In this document: piece by piece, positions 1 through 12,400 of the stretch | How positions within the stretch are numbered: the first letter of the stretch is position 1 | Layout of the letters: the number at the start of each line of letters is the position of its first letter | DNA from: Amblyomma americanum | Lineage: Eukaryota > Arthropoda > Arachnida > Ixodida > Ixodidae | Length of the DNA: 64,000 nt | Direction: 5' to 3' | Assembly: GCF_052857255.1 (NCBI RefSeq) | Contig: NC_135505.1 | Span: 41,563,864 to 41,627,863 of the forward strand | Program-made: the position numbers and the translations under genes | Notes under the pieces: model-generated | Told to the model about the DNA's origin: nothing | Seen by the model: only the letters and a program-made list of their open reading frames with translations | Databases searched by the model: none

Positions 1-830
1 CAACTGGGGAACCATTGTTCTGCACTAATTTTAACGGCAGATTCACACGACTGACAAAATCACCAACTCCAGGAACAGGCTGCACATCATGCGACTTAAT
101 GTCAATCACCATTGCAAATAGCACCAGCACCGCGCACTGCACGTGATGAAAAGGAGACATATTTTTCCTCTCAACTATGAGCGGCAATAAGCTGCGCTTT
201 TAAGAGCAAGGCTCTAAAGTACGGGAACATTGGCACTTTTTCTTTTACTGACATGATGTCGTTGTGAGCGTGCAAGTCCCATGTTTGTTTTTCACCAAAT
301 GTGCTCATTGCGAGGTATGTTTTAGTAAAGAAGGGACATCTAACAAGGGCGTCAGCCCTCCGCTATCTCACGTCTTCCTCATTTCTCTCCTATATCCCTC
401 TCTTACATTCCCATCGAAGTGTCCACCAAAATGTGAGGCAGTTACTTTTACGTTTCCTTCAATTTTCCTTCAAATAATTTTTAATTTTTCAAGCATGCAG
501 TTTTAAGGTAGAGGTAGAAAGTTTGCCATATAACCATATGTCTTAGCAATAAACTAGCAATAAGTCTGTGCTGACAGCAGCTTTCCGAGTGCATTCCAAG
601 GATGCTATGCCATACAAGGATTGATGTCATTGTGCAATGTAACATTACTGACTGACATTTTGGTCTATGCATCAGATATACTGGTTGTCACAAAATTCAG
701 CGCATATTAGAAAAAATGGCGCTGTGCGTAATCAATCGCGAACGCGCGCGCTAAAATAACACAAGAAACTGCGGGGAAGGGCCCCCGGAGGCGTATTTCG
801 ATTTGCTAGCCGCTGCAGACAAGCCCAATG
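1..830. other. No recognisable feature
   Basis: AT-rich sequence with only short chance ORFs and no recognisable protein motif. From about 770 it turns GC-rich; the stretch 779-830 resembles the reverse complement of about 20,865-20,920. Confidence 0.5.
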
Positions 831-935
831 TTGCCCACGCCAACGCGCGCGCTGAGCAGCTGTTGCCATGACAACTATGTACATGCCATGGTTGCCTACG
901 CCAACGCGCACGCGGAGCAGCTGTTTTCATGGCAA
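831..935. repeat. Two-copy tandem repeat, ~61-bp unit
   Basis: Two diverged direct copies start at 831 and 892. Both begin with TTGCC, then the shared block ACGCCAACGCGC, and both contain GAGCAGCTGTT. The block and its left flank resemble, in reverse orientation, the repeat at 20,705-20,930, so this looks like a dispersed repeat that is itself internally repetitive. Confidence 0.6.
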
Positions 936-1057
936 AGTGTGGAAAATAGACGCGACGCCGGTAATTGCAAATGGCGGCTCCCTGCCGCCTCTGGGTGTTC
1001 GTGCTTTTCGATGACAGCAACGATGACTGCCGCTTGCGGCGACTATCAGACTATGAG

Positions 1058-1380
1058 AGTGCCGTTTGGACAAGTTTAATGCAAGGTGGGTATTTTGTTC
1101 GCTTTCATTCTTTGCATCGACGCCGGTGAGGCGGTGAAGCAACGATTTCTGCCGTAGGGGTGGTATGGGATAAGTTTAATGTAGGTGAGCAATTTATCTG
1201 GGACAACTGTGATGTCCCAGTTTTTTTTTTAGCGCGTAAAAGACTAAATGAATACATTGCGTAAAAGAGTGCCGTTTGGCCAATTTATCTGGGACATTGG
1301 GCTCTCGCAGTTTTTTTTTTAGTGCTTAAGAGACTGCATGAATACATCGCGTAAAAGAGTGCCGTTTGGGCAAGCTTAAT
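1058..1380. repeat. Imperfect tandem repeat, ~90-bp unit
   Basis: The phrase GAGTGCCGTTTGG occurs near 1058, 1267 and 1357. A T-run followed by an AGACT(A/G)-ATGAATACAT block recurs at about 1218 and 1308, a 90-bp step. No coding content is visible. Confidence 0.6.
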
Positions 1381-1484
1381 TCAATGTATGTGCAGATGGC
1401 TGCGTTCCACGACCACATAACAGTTTACCCTGTGGACTTTCTTCTTAGAGAGGAACAGAAAGAAGTTGTGAAGAACAACGTACC

Positions 1485-1745
1485 GTGAATGGTACAGGTA
1501 AATATTCTAGGTAATGCTCTTTTTTTATTAGAAATTTGCCTCAACTTGGGCTATTTTCAACTTGTTCAATCATGCAAATGTTTCAGAACCTCCTGGTACT
1601 TTCTGGCTTTAAAAGCCGTGAATGGTACAGGTAAATATTCTGGGTAATGCTTTTTTTTTGTTAAAATATGCAACAACTTGGGCTATTTTCATCTTGTTCA
1701 ATCATGCAAATGTTTTAGAAACTCCTGGTATTTTCTGGCTTTTTT
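1485..1745. repeat. Tandem duplication, 133-bp unit, two copies
   Basis: GTGAATGGTACAGGTAAATA begins at 1485 and again at 1618. Both copies continue through a T-run, the phrase CAACTTGGGCTATTTTCA and CAATCATGCAAATGTTT, with scattered substitutions. It is a local segmental duplication with no recognisable coding sense. Confidence 0.75.
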
Positions 1746-4439
1746 TTGTATATGCCCAAAATTTGGTGCCTACGCACGCACGCAGTTTACTTGCAAATTC
1801 AGCTGGTGATGACAACACCTGTAGTTCACCTTTTGGTGTTTTCCGTCTTATTAAAGCTCAGTTTTCGATGACAGCAGTTCCTTTGACATTAGAATATCAT
1901 AGTCTGTCGAGTAGCAGGTCAACTTTAATTTACCCTCAATGTTCTTTTAAGTATTGTTTAACTTGTGCCCAGTCATAACTGAAGCTTATATTGTGTGTAG
2001 TTATGCAGCATTCATTTGGGGGCTGAAATTTTTCAGAGAACTTTAAAATTTCTCTCAAAAGTGCACTTCATCCTTAAATAATTTAGTTAACATGAGGTTC
2101 ACGATTGCTATGCACTGAGAGAGCAATAAATCCTGCTCATAACTGTACGTTGTACAAAGATTGCTTTTAGATAAAGGGTCTAAAGCTGTGTAAGTGAGGT
2201 TTTATAATAATTAATAATAAGCTGGTCCATATAAAACCAGATCTTTCATATGCGCAATTTTATATTTCAGAGAGCTGTGGCGCACAAAGTTTGTGAACGG
2301 CAAACACTGAAATAGACACCTCATTAGTGTTGCACCCAGCTTCAGTGTATGTTGACTCGAGATAGATTGCTCGAAATGTAGGTGCATGAAGCTATATCTG
2401 AAGGGAATTTAGTGAGGAAATCACTTCCAGTTCTCAACATTTGAAAGGGTCATACACATAGTGTAAGGCTGAACAAACTTGCAAAGGCTTTGTCCCGTTT
2501 TGATCTGTGCTAATTTTAATTTCCCTTGCAATTCTACATGTATGAAATTATATGCATTTAATAAAAAGAGGCCAGACATGGTGTCAGTGAGGTCATTAAT
2601 AGTTTCATTCTTGCTGATATGGCCGCTTGTGCTGCTAGCTAAGCTTTCTCCAACCGTTACGAAGAAGAAAGAAGAAGAAAGTTGGCACATTTTGTAGGTG
2701 CCAGTCAGAGTGCTTTCATACATTGTGGAAGTAGTGAACTTTATTGCATAGATGGCTCTTCATGCAGTTACTATAATTTGAACTGCATGAAAAGGTTGAT
2801 GTATTGTGAACATGGTTAAACAAGAATAAAGGGAGGCCACAGTAAATGTCATACTGTCACTCAATCTCGAAAATGACACCTAATTTTAGTTACATCTTGT
2901 CTTCTCTGTAGTGAAGCATAAGATATTAGAATACATGGATCACCACATGGTATTTAGCTAGGCCTGCTATATGATTTAAAATTCAATTTATTTTCTCATG
3001 CTGTTTTGGTTTAGACAGCCGGACAATGGCTATGACATCAAAGGTCAGTATTGGTCACTGCTTCTTCATTTGTAGTTATTCTCACTATTGAGACAGGCTG
3101 GTTTTAGCATTGAAGTTAATGAAAACAAAGAAGGAGCCAGTTATATTGCAGTTTATTTTGTGCCGTATGTGGCGTACACCGACCTTTGATATCACAACCA
3201 TCTCCTAGCTGATGGTATCAAAACAGCATCAAGAGGAAATTCGATTGTAAATTATTTAGCCACTGATGTGTATGGGGTGATCCATATATACTAATGTCTA
3301 ACGCATCGTTTCAAACAAGAAAACACGCAAGCAAAGATTTGGTGTGGGTATAGTCCTGTAAAAAAAGTGAAAAAGCAGGAAAGGAAGGAGGAGGAATGAG
3401 AATTACACACATACACAGAATTCGAAGAGCAATGAAGAGAGGTAGCGAGTGTGTTCCTTGCCTTACCTGCATTATGTTTCTCACGTCAAGAAAGCTGCAG
3501 GCAGGTAACGAGTAAGCCTATGTTTTTGGTGCCATTTATGCGAGGAGCTCCAACTTTTTGTGGACTTTGGCAATACATTTTGCTGCATGAATGATCTGTC
3601 TGGTCAAGCTTAGAGTGGCGTTCCTATGTCGTTTTAGAGGCATAACTGCTTCACGGTGCTTTTCCAAATACACATACTGACTATAAATATGAGAAAAATA
3701 TGGAGATGGTGCAAAGACAACGGCGACATTCTTGAAAGAACAAAAATGCACAAGGATACCGCACCATTTTCACTATGAGTTCAGACCCCCCTATTGATTT
3801 GTTCAATTCCAACAGCATTTTGTGAATGAAGATTCATCTAGGACCACTGTTTATTTCCAGAAATGAGACCACTGCCACTCGGAACAGTGAATTGCAAAAG
3901 CTACAAAAGAATAATTTCAAAGCATATTAGGAAAAACAAATCTGCCATCACAGAAACACACTGACATCAATGGCAAATATGTTGAGAGATGTTTGAAAGA
4001 ATAGACTCTTTTGGTACAACCTTTGTCTTTCGTTCCATCAACTAACGGCCACAAATTTTAGACCTCCTCTCGTAAGCTTGCCAAGGTGTACCCAAGGTTG
4101 AGCAAAAGATTAAGAGCTGAAAGAGTTAACAAAAAAAGACATAAGCAAACACAATGCGCCTCAGGGCCATCAACACGGCCCTTTATTCCAACTTGCGGCT
4201 CATTCAAAAACATCCCATTCGGTAATACTCTCTAGGGTGGCTAAGTTGGTGCATGGTTTTGAAAACCGACGCGCAAAGCAGGCAACGCTGGGGGAAGACA
4301 GACGAAATAAGTGCAACTGTTTATTCACCTATTGAAGCAAGTGAATATATAGACAAAAAGGCAAGAGCAGAGAGGGACCTACACATGCGCACAAGCAGAA
4401 ACGATAAGGTAACAAATGGCTATAGAAAAAAATGTGTCT
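1746..4439. other. AT-rich intergenic stretch, nothing recognised
   Basis: About 2.7 kb of AT-rich DNA. The longest ORFs are about 100 codons and have no family signature. It could be intronic or decayed repeat; nothing in the sequence decides. Confidence 0.4.
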
Positions 4440-4850
4440 CAGCACAAATCTAAAAAGACACTTTCTTTTCGGTCAATTGTAAGCGAGGGTGTGCTTACAT
4501 AATCTATTCTGCCTTTGTTGATGTAGAACGCCTTTATAAGTTCACGGGCTGTAGTATCTTTGCCCCTGCTTAGGATTTTTGTTTCCTTCAGCTTCGCCTG
4601 GCATTTTTTCTTCTTTTTCCCTGCAGGCTTTACAGTAATGTGGTAAGAAAGAACCCGTGCCGTTCTTTAATGCGTGATTATGGTCAGCAAGGCTATCATT
4701 AATACATCAGCCCGTTTGGTCAATGTAAGATTTCCCACACGTCAGCGGGTTCTGATAAACTACGCCCACTGCACATTTCACAAACGGCGTCACATGCTTT
4801 TTCTGGCATTCTGCTTTTCTCGGTTTGTTTGAATCCATTTTGCCACACAA
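4440..4850 (-). pseudogene. Penelope-like element remnant, GIY-YIG nuclease end
   Basis: Read on the minus strand, broken frames give the C-terminal part of a Penelope-like retroelement protein. They carry the CAVG-VVYQNP-LTCGKSYI stretch, which matches the GIY-YIG core, then a degraded QTG-CIND segment, the HNHALKNGTGS region, a CKAC pair and an ELIKAFYINK block. In intact elements this endonuclease nicks DNA to prime reverse transcription by the upstream RT. No RT domain remains and there are frame breaks and stops, so it is a short dead fragment. The order of four separate blocks makes the family call firm; the ends are uncertain. Confidence 0.65.
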
Positions 4851-5509
4851 GGAGAACAGCTTCTTGGGGATGGAAAAACTACGCAAACATTAAACTTTGC
4901 CTCAACATGATTCAGATTGTGTGCCATGTTATGAATATGAGTAATTATCACAGGTTTAGTTTTCTGTTTGGCAACATCGTTTTTTGCTCTGTTATTACAC
5001 GTTTCTTTTTTTAACCTTTTTCAGTAACACTTTGGCAACTGAGCAGAGTAGGATAGCCAGCTTGTTGAAGCCTGGTCATGCCTTTTTGCTGATCTATTCA
5101 GTCGCTTTCCAAGTGAATACACAGTTGCAGAGTGTCAGTCGTATCGCCTGTCTTTCTCCTGTGTTGTTTGTTTTGCGCAGACTTTTTTCAAAATTCCATT
5201 CAGTGACACCTGACTGCCCCAAAAAGCGGAAGTAGATGCACATCTTCTTCTGGCATTTTGGCCAATTAGGTGTCGCTGAAAGGGACGTTTTCAAGAGGGA
5301 CACAAATTGGAATACAGGCCGAGATTCGCCTACTGTGTGGGAGTATGTCCATTTGGCAATGCACTGTAGTAAATGCAAGAAACATATGGCTGCTGCCCTG
5401 CCCTTGAAAATACAGTGTTCTTTGCAAAGGCAAGAGGTAAAGCTGAAAGGAAGGAAACTGAGGCTTTCATATCGCTAAGAATGCCGACAAAAGTATATGA
5501 GCACGCCAT
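4851..5509. other. No recognisable feature
   Basis: Several overlapping ORFs of 60-126 codons on both strands show no recognised domain and are probably chance. Part of 4851-5250 could be older PLE sequence, but I cannot show it. Confidence 0.3.
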
Positions 5510-6370
5510 CTATCTTCATCATTATCATCATCAGCATGACTGCGCCCACTGCAGAGCAAAGGCCTCTCCCATGTCCCTCCCATTAACCCTGTCCTTTGCC
5601 AGCTGCAGCCACCGTATCCCCATAAACTTCCTAATCTCATCCGCCCACTTAACTTTCTGCCATCCTCTGCTACTGTTGCGTTCTCTTGGAATCCACTCCG
5701 TTACCCCTAAGGACCAATGGTCGTTTTGCCTTCGCATTACATGCCCTGCCTAAGCCCATTTCTTCCTCTTAATTTGGACTAGGATGCCATTAACTCGTCT
5801 TTGTTCCCTCACCCACTCTGCCCGCTTCCGGTCTCATAACGTTACACCTAACATTTTTCTTTCCATGGCTCGCTGTGTTGTCCTTAACTTAAACTGGACC
5901 CTTTTCGTTAGCCTCTACGTTTCTGCCCCATAGGCGAGTACCGGCAAGATACAGTTGTACACTTTTCTGTTGAGGGATGTTGGTAAACTGCTATTCATGA
6001 TCTGAGAGAACCTGCCATATGCGCTCCACCCTTCTTATCCTTCTAGTTATATCCCTCTCATGATCCGGGTCTGGTCTCTGCCTGCGATAAGTAGACATAT
6101 TTCCTTACCACTTCCAGCATCTCGCTTCCAATTGTGAACTGCTGTTCCCTTGCTAGGCTACTGAACATTACTATGGCTTTCTGCATGTTAATATTTAGAC
6201 CCACCGTTCTGCTCTGCCTGTCTAAATCATTGATCATGCTTTGCAATTCATCTTCTGAGTGACTCAGCAAGACAATGTCATCAGCAAATCACAGATTATT
6301 CAGGTATTCTCCATTAACACTTATTCGAAGCTGTTCCCAATTCATGCCACATGATGTTATAGCCCTTTTT
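5510..6370 (-). pseudogene. RTE-type LINE, 3' part of the RT ORF
   Basis: The minus strand encodes the end of a non-LTR retrotransposon reverse transcriptase. The catalytic FADDIVLLS motif lies near 6,265-6,290, followed by a thumb region with TVGLNINMQK and a C-terminal tail with RRQNDHW, RVTEW-like and WADEIRKF blocks. The ORF stop merges directly into a (GAT)n-like tail at about 5,510-5,530, the compact 3' end known for RTE elements. Lesions are a TGA in place of the residue before FADD (6,289-6,291), a TAG at 5,750-5,752 and at least one frame change between the two readable blocks. The 5' end is lost near 6,370, the usual LINE 5' truncation. It is not functional. Confidence 0.8.
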
Positions 6371-8245
6371 TGCTGTAGTATGCAGTCACCCTTCATACTT
6401 TGTGCATATACAACGTGTCCGATTTAATTCAATACAAATGGTTTATTAAACATTGCATTTGATGTACACCACAGCTTTGGAAGTTGAATAATCGGTGAGG
6501 CTGATGCCTCAGTCAAGTGCAATGTAAATAATAAATGCTTATAGAACTAATACTTTCAGATTGGCTTTTTAATCCTGCGTTTAGGTCGTACCTATAGGGA
6601 ATAACATGGCACACACTGTATACCATCAGTATTCCACCCAAACATGTTCATTAATAATAAATGAAAACACTGAAATGGCTCCTTTGCGCCATCTTCTCAC
6701 AATATGTCCAATGATAATGGCAATTTCTAGAGTTTAGCAAGGCCGGAAATAAAAGCAGCGTTTTACCGGACGGGCCATAACAGGTGCTGGCACCACATCG
6801 CTGGAACTCCTTTATAAAAATTTATTTCTCGCCAACAAAAATATTTTTCTAGTTTTTTTTAATATGCGAAACTAAATGGGTGGACCATTTGGCAAATGTT
6901 TTTGTCTAGCACCGTTGCCCACATAGCATTTTCTGGTCCTCAATGTGGCCGTTTCGTCAGAAATCTATGTACTTTTTATTAAATTGCAGAACAACGCAAG
7001 GTTCAAGTTTAATTCAAACAGTGCTTGATCAAGGTTTCTGGCAAAACTCCAAAAAGTTTGCTTAAATTTAGACTCCAAGTTTAGTTTAAAAAATGCGGAA
7101 ATCTTCAAATTTTTCTCCTGTTAAGCACTTCCATTTTAAACCAACAGGCATCATCCACAGTTTATTTTTTGAGGCATGACAGGGCACCTCGATACCTGAC
7201 TACATGCGGAGATAAACTTTGCCAACAAGGACCAGTTCCTGAACAATAATTTTTGTAAAATGCCCAGATGAAGGTGATGTCTTACACTTTGGAGCATGAT
7301 ATATGGAGCAAAATTTTTTTTCTTTGAAAGAAGGTCTCTACACTTCTGATGGGACTGGTCTTCCATGAATTTTCTCAGCAAAATCTAAAATACCAAGAAT
7401 TCGGTGCATCTTTTTTTGCGTGGAATGACTCTGCTGTCCCCAAATTTAATTTTTAAATCGACTGGGAAGTACTGTAAAAAATTTTTTTTCATGAACCTCG
7501 GCGGCTGTGAATAGTGACGAAACATTCAAGGAACGGGCAATTTTCTCTTAAGGTTTTCTGCGTAGATACATGCCTTATGGAGCATACTTGTCCCCAACAG
7601 TTTGTTTTCTGGACCATTTGTTTCGTTGCACTCCTAGGACCACAGCGCAGGTTTAGAAAACTGTTTTTGTATTTCAAATTTGTTGATTTTAAATTTCTTA
7701 TATGAAATTGTCGTCTGACTTTAATATCTCAACGAACACTGAATCTCAAAAATTCAAAGCAAAAATTTGAGCTTCGCAAAACAAAATGAATTACAAGAAT
7801 GCCTTCACCCTGCAAGAACAATGAGTGTTGAACTAGCCTTCTGCCATATTTTCTTAGCTTTGCAGGTTTTAAGAAAAATATATATCGAAATATAATGTTC
7901 TGCACATACGACAGTGACATTTGATGAGAGCAGTCATAATATTATTTTTAAATTGCTCAAAAAATGTCATGTAAATACAGCTAGAAATAAACTAAATTTT
8001 GTTGAAAGTTGCGTCCCTTCTGAAATGGAGGTGTGGGATAGACTGCCGGACCTATCATGCTGACTTGGAATCCTATTGTTTACATCAAGTGCCGTATTGC
8101 TTGCTGCATTGCCTTTCTGTCTGGTTCTCGCATTTACTTGTCAAGTGCGAGTGAACTTTGAAAATGGGCAAGGTGCCACCTCTTTTTGAGACAGAGTGGC
8201 ACATGACCACAAATGTTGTTTGAAGTAATGGCCATTTGGCAATCA
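6371..8245. other. AT-rich stretch, nothing recognised
   Basis: Low-GC DNA with T-runs and short ORFs lacking motifs. I looked immediately upstream of Gypsy-1 for a 5' LTR or primer-binding site and found no convincing one. Confidence 0.4.
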
Positions 8246-8274
8246 CTAAGTGCCAGCAGACTACTGTTGCCAAC

Positions 8275-9450
8275 ATGTCTACCGAGTACGAGCCATCTCC
8301 CTCTCCGTCAACACCGCCAGCGGTCGTCGTCGCCCACCACCGCGAACCGGGCACGTTCTGCGGCACAGACGACGTTGATGTGGACGACTGGCTGGCCCTT
8401 TACGAACGCGTCAGCACGCACAACAGGTGGGATCCAACGCTGATGCTCGCTAATGTGATATTTTACCTGACCAGCACCGCGAGAGTGTGGTTCGAAACCC
8501 ACGAAGTTGACTTGGCCTCATGGGACATATGTAAGCAGAAGCTCCGCGGCCTCTTCGGAAAACCCATCGGCCGCCAACTCGCCGCCAAGAAGGCACTCGC
8601 GTCCCGCGCCCAAACTTCCTCCGAGCCATACATAGCCTACATACAAGACGTCCTCGCCTTCTGCCGTAAAGTTGATAAAGACATGTCCGAAGCAGATCGA
8701 GTTGGCCACATACTGAAAGGCATTGCCGACGATGCCTTTAATCTGCTTCCATGCAAAGACTGTTCCACGGTCGCTTCTGTTCTTGAGGTGTGCCGCCGTT
8801 TCGAGCAAGCCAAACACCTTCGCATTTCTCACCGTTTCGACCGGCTGCCGAACACTGCTGCTAGCTCCTCCTGTGAAGATCTGCCAACATTGCGGCAGCC
8901 TTCTGACCCGGCTAACCTAACCCGTACCGTGCGCCGCGAACTGGAGGCGATGACGCCCGCTGTTTCTTCCTTGCCACTGCCGGACAACACCTTGGCCCTC
9001 ATCCAAGCCGTCGTTCGCCAGGAGGTTGCGAACTTGGCCGTCCCTTCTCCTCGCGTCGTGGACAAGGCTCATGCCAGCCCGGACCCTCCAGTGATCGCAG
9101 CTGCCACTTACAGTCGCAGCTTCTCGCCTCGGTACCGATATCGCAATCCTGCCGAATGGCGTACCTCTGATGACAGGCCGATCTGTTTTACCTGCTCTCG
9201 CGTCGGACACATCTCCCTTCACTGCCGCAGCCATTGGTCCCCGCCACCTCGCCCCTACTCCTTCGTCGACCGCCGCAACGACTACGGCCCGCACCGCTTC
9301 ACACCACGACCCGATCCGCTCCCTGACGAGCCCGCACCGCCCGCTCGTGGGTCCAGCCGCTCACCTTCCCCATTAGGCCGCCGCTCTCGTTCTCCTCCCA
9401 CACGCCGCAGCCCTTCTCCTTCGACCTCCCGCCATTTCTCGGAAAACTAG
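8275..9450 (+). CDS. gag: Gag polyprotein of Gypsy-1
   Basis: Structural protein of a Ty3/gypsy element, expected to assemble the cytoplasmic virus-like particle and bind element RNA. I start it at the first ATG (8,275, MSTEYEP); upstream codons in this frame have no ATG. The 391-residue product has a retrotransposon Gag domain at roughly residues 30-180 (W-F-ET and ASWDICKQKLRGLF blocks), a linker, and one CCHC zinc knuckle near residue 305 (CFTCSRVGHISLHC), the nucleic-acid binding site. The C-terminus is very rich in Arg, Ser and Pro. The frame is uninterrupted. It overlaps the -1 pol frame, open from 9,327, by 124 nt. The gag frame ends with codons TCG GAA AAC TAG, holding a slippery-like G-GAA-AAC. 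Confidence 0.88.
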   Translation: MSTEYEPSPSPSTPPAVVVAHHREPGTFCGTDDVDVDDWLALYERVSTHNRWDPTLMLANVIFYLTSTARVWFETHEVDLASWDICKQKLRGLFGKPIGRQLAAKKALASRAQTSSEPYIAYIQDVLAFCRKVDKDMSEADRVGHILKGIADDAFNLLPCKDCSTVASVLEVCRRFEQAKHLRISHRFDRLPNTAASSSCEDLPTLRQPSDPANLTRTVRRELEAMTPAVSSLPLPDNTLALIQAVVRQEVANLAVPSPRVVDKAHASPDPPVIAAATYSRSFSPRYRYRNPAEWRTSDDRPICFTCSRVGHISLHCRSHWSPPPRPYSFVDRRNDYGPHRFTPRPDPLPDEPAPPARGSSRSPSPLGRRSRSPPTRRSPSPSTSRHFSEN

Positions 9451-12400
9451 CCGATGCAGCCCCCGGAGGTGACGCTGCATCATTGACCCGGCCTGAAAAT
9501 CCTCTCTTGACCCCCGCTGCCCAACGTAATCTCTTGAATGTTCTCGTGGATGGCGTCCCGGTCCTTGCCCTCATTGATACTGGCGCCCAAGTGTCTGTCC
9601 TGAGCTCTTCTTTGCGCCGTCGTCTGAAGAAAGTTTTAACGCCTGCCGCCATGTCCACGGTTCGCGACACCGATGGCAGCCCCGCTGCCGTGTTTGGAAT
9701 GTGCACTGCGAGAGTCATCATTGCCGGGCGTCATATACCCGTTCTGTTCACCGTCCTGACCCGGTGCCCTCAGGACATAATCCTTGGCCTTGACTTTTTA
9801 ACCACCCATTCAGCTCTTATTGACTGTTCCTCAGGCCTTCTTCGATTGGATCTGCCCCTGTGGAATGACGACTCCACCAGCTCACCCCGCCTTCAATCCA
9901 CCGAGTTTGCTCGTCTCCCGCCACAAACTGCTGTCTACATCTCTCTGTCGCCTTCTCCCCTCCCTGATGGAGACTACGTCGCTTGCCCTATCACCGCTGT
10001 GATTCTGAACCGTAATGTCCTCTTTCCCCACACCGTTGTCCACATCACCAACAACTGCACCTTCATCCCTGTCCTCAACTTCAGCCTGTCCCCTCAGGTA
10101 CTTTCGACCGGCATTTCGCTTGCTGATCTGTCCCCATTGACTGATTGCACAGTTTCTGTCCTGGCTCCTGACCCAACGACTGCCGTCTCCAATGTCCCTA
10201 CATCGCAACCTTCCCGTGAGGGCTCTATTTCCCGGATGATCGCGGCCGATCTGCCCTCTGCTGATTCTACAGCTCTTCACAGACTTTTGTCCTCCTACAG
10301 TGATATTTTTGACCTTGGGGACCGTCCCTTGGGTCAAACCTCTGTTGTCGCCCACCACATTGACACCGGCGAAGCCCGCCCTATTCACGGACGGCCCTAT
10401 AGGGTCTCCCTCGCAGAGCGCCGTGTTATTCAGGCAGAGGTGGACAAGATGCTGGCCCGCAACATCATCGAGCCTTCGAGTAGTCCTTGGGCGTCCCCTG
10501 TCGTGCTTGTTAAAAAGAAAGATCAAACCTGGCGATTCTGCGTCGATTACCGCCATCTGAATGCCGTCACAAAGAAAGACATCTACCCTTTGCCCCGAAT
10601 TGACGATGCTCTCGACTGTTTGCACGGCGCCAGTTACTTTTCCTCCATCGATCTTCGCTCAGGGTACTGGCAGATCGCTGTCGATGAACGGGATCGGGAG
10701 AAAACCGCCTTTGTCACCCCGGACGGCCTGTACCAATTTAAAGTCATGCCTTTCGGCCTGTGCAATGCCCCTGCGACCTTCGAGCGCATGATGGACCCCC
10801 TCCTGCGCGGTTTTAAGTGGACGACATGCCTCTGCTACATAGATGACGTGATTGTTTTTTCGTCCACATTCCAAAGCCACCTGCATCGCCTTTCAGCCCT
10901 CCTTGCCGTCTTCCGCCGCTCTGGTCTTCAGCTGAACTCGAAGAAATGTACCTTCGGCCGCCGTCAGCTCAAGGTCCTTGGCCACTTGGTCGATTCGGCT
11001 GGCATCCAACCCGACCCCGACAAAGTCCGCGCCGTGCGTTCATTTCCTACTCCGCGCTTCTCCGCTGATGTGCGCAGCTTTCTCGGCCTATGTCCCTATT
11101 TCCGCCGGTTCATCCATAACTTTGCGGAAAAAGCCCGACCTCTTACCACGCTCCTCAAGAAGGACATCCCGTTCTCTTGGGGACCCTCCAAGCTGACGCC
11201 TTCAGAGCCCTTTTCAGTTCCCTCACTGCTCCACCTTTGTTGGCGCACTTTGATCCTTCAGCCCCTACGGAACTTCGGACCGATGCGAGCGGCCATGGCA
11301 TTGGTGCCCTACTTGCTCAGTGGCAACGCAATGAGCTTCGCGTTATTGCGTACGCCAGCCGTCTCCTTTCTGTGTCAGAGCGCAACTATTCTATCACCGA
11401 GCGGGAATGCCTCGCTCTGGTTTGGGCTATTGCAAAATTCCGCCCTAACTTGTTTGGGCACCCTTTCTCTGTTATCACGGATCGCCACGCCTTATGCTGG
11501 CTTTCTTCGCTCAAAGACCCTACTGGCCGGCTGGGGCGCTGGGCTCTTCGCCTTCAAGAGTACACATTTTGTGTCGTCCACAGGTCCGGCCGCTTGCACC
11601 AGGACGCGGATTGCTTGTCCCGTTACCCTGTCGATCCGCCTTCCTCCAACGAATGTGAGGCTGGCGCCTGCGTCTTATCCATCTCGGCCTTCCGCAACAT
11701 TGCGCAAGAACAGCGCTTGGATTCGTCGCTACCTTCCCTCATCGACCGCCTCACTGCCAACCGCTGTGATGCGTCCCTCGCCCCGTTTGTGCTCCATGAG
11801 AACGTCCTCTACCGGCGCAATATGCGGCCTGACGGCGCTGACCTCTTGCTCGTGGTCCCTCAACACCTGCGCAGCAGCGTCCTTGAACAGCTTCATGACG
11901 TTCCCACGGCCGGTCATCTTGGAGTCTCCCGCACCTAGGACAGCGTGCGCCGACGCTTCTTTTGGCCCGGTCTATACCGTTCTGTCCGCCGTTATGTGGC
12001 CGCTTGCGAACTGTGCCAACGGCGGAAGACGCCCTCGGTTCCCCCTCCCGGGCACCTTCAGCCGATTCCCATCCCCGTAGACCCGTTTTCCCGTGTCGGC
12101 CTCGACCTGCTCGGCCCTTTTCCGGTGTCTGCTATGGGAAACAAATGGATCGCGGTTGCGACGGACTACTCCACGCGCTACGCTATTACTCGAGCGATCC
12201 CAACCAGCTGCGCAACTGATGTCGCTGACTTTCTCCTGCACGACGTCATACTCCACCACGGTGCTCCCTGTCACCTGCTCACCGATCGCGGTCGCTGCTT
12301 CCTTTCCAAAGTGGTCGCCGAACTCCTCCGCTCCTGCTCCGTCCGTCATCAATTCGCCACAGCCTACCATCCGCAGACGAACGGCCTCACTGAACGTCTG

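Noticed and set aside
7950..8274. 5' LTR and primer-binding site of Gypsy-1
   Set aside because: I searched for the TGCTACGGATG start seen at 12,988 and for a TGG-type primer site and found neither.
9882..10625. 247-codon minus-strand ORF, and a 240-codon one at 11,972-12,694
   Set aside because: Both lie antisense to conserved Gypsy-1 RT and integrase. They are shadows caused by high GC and have no motifs of their own.
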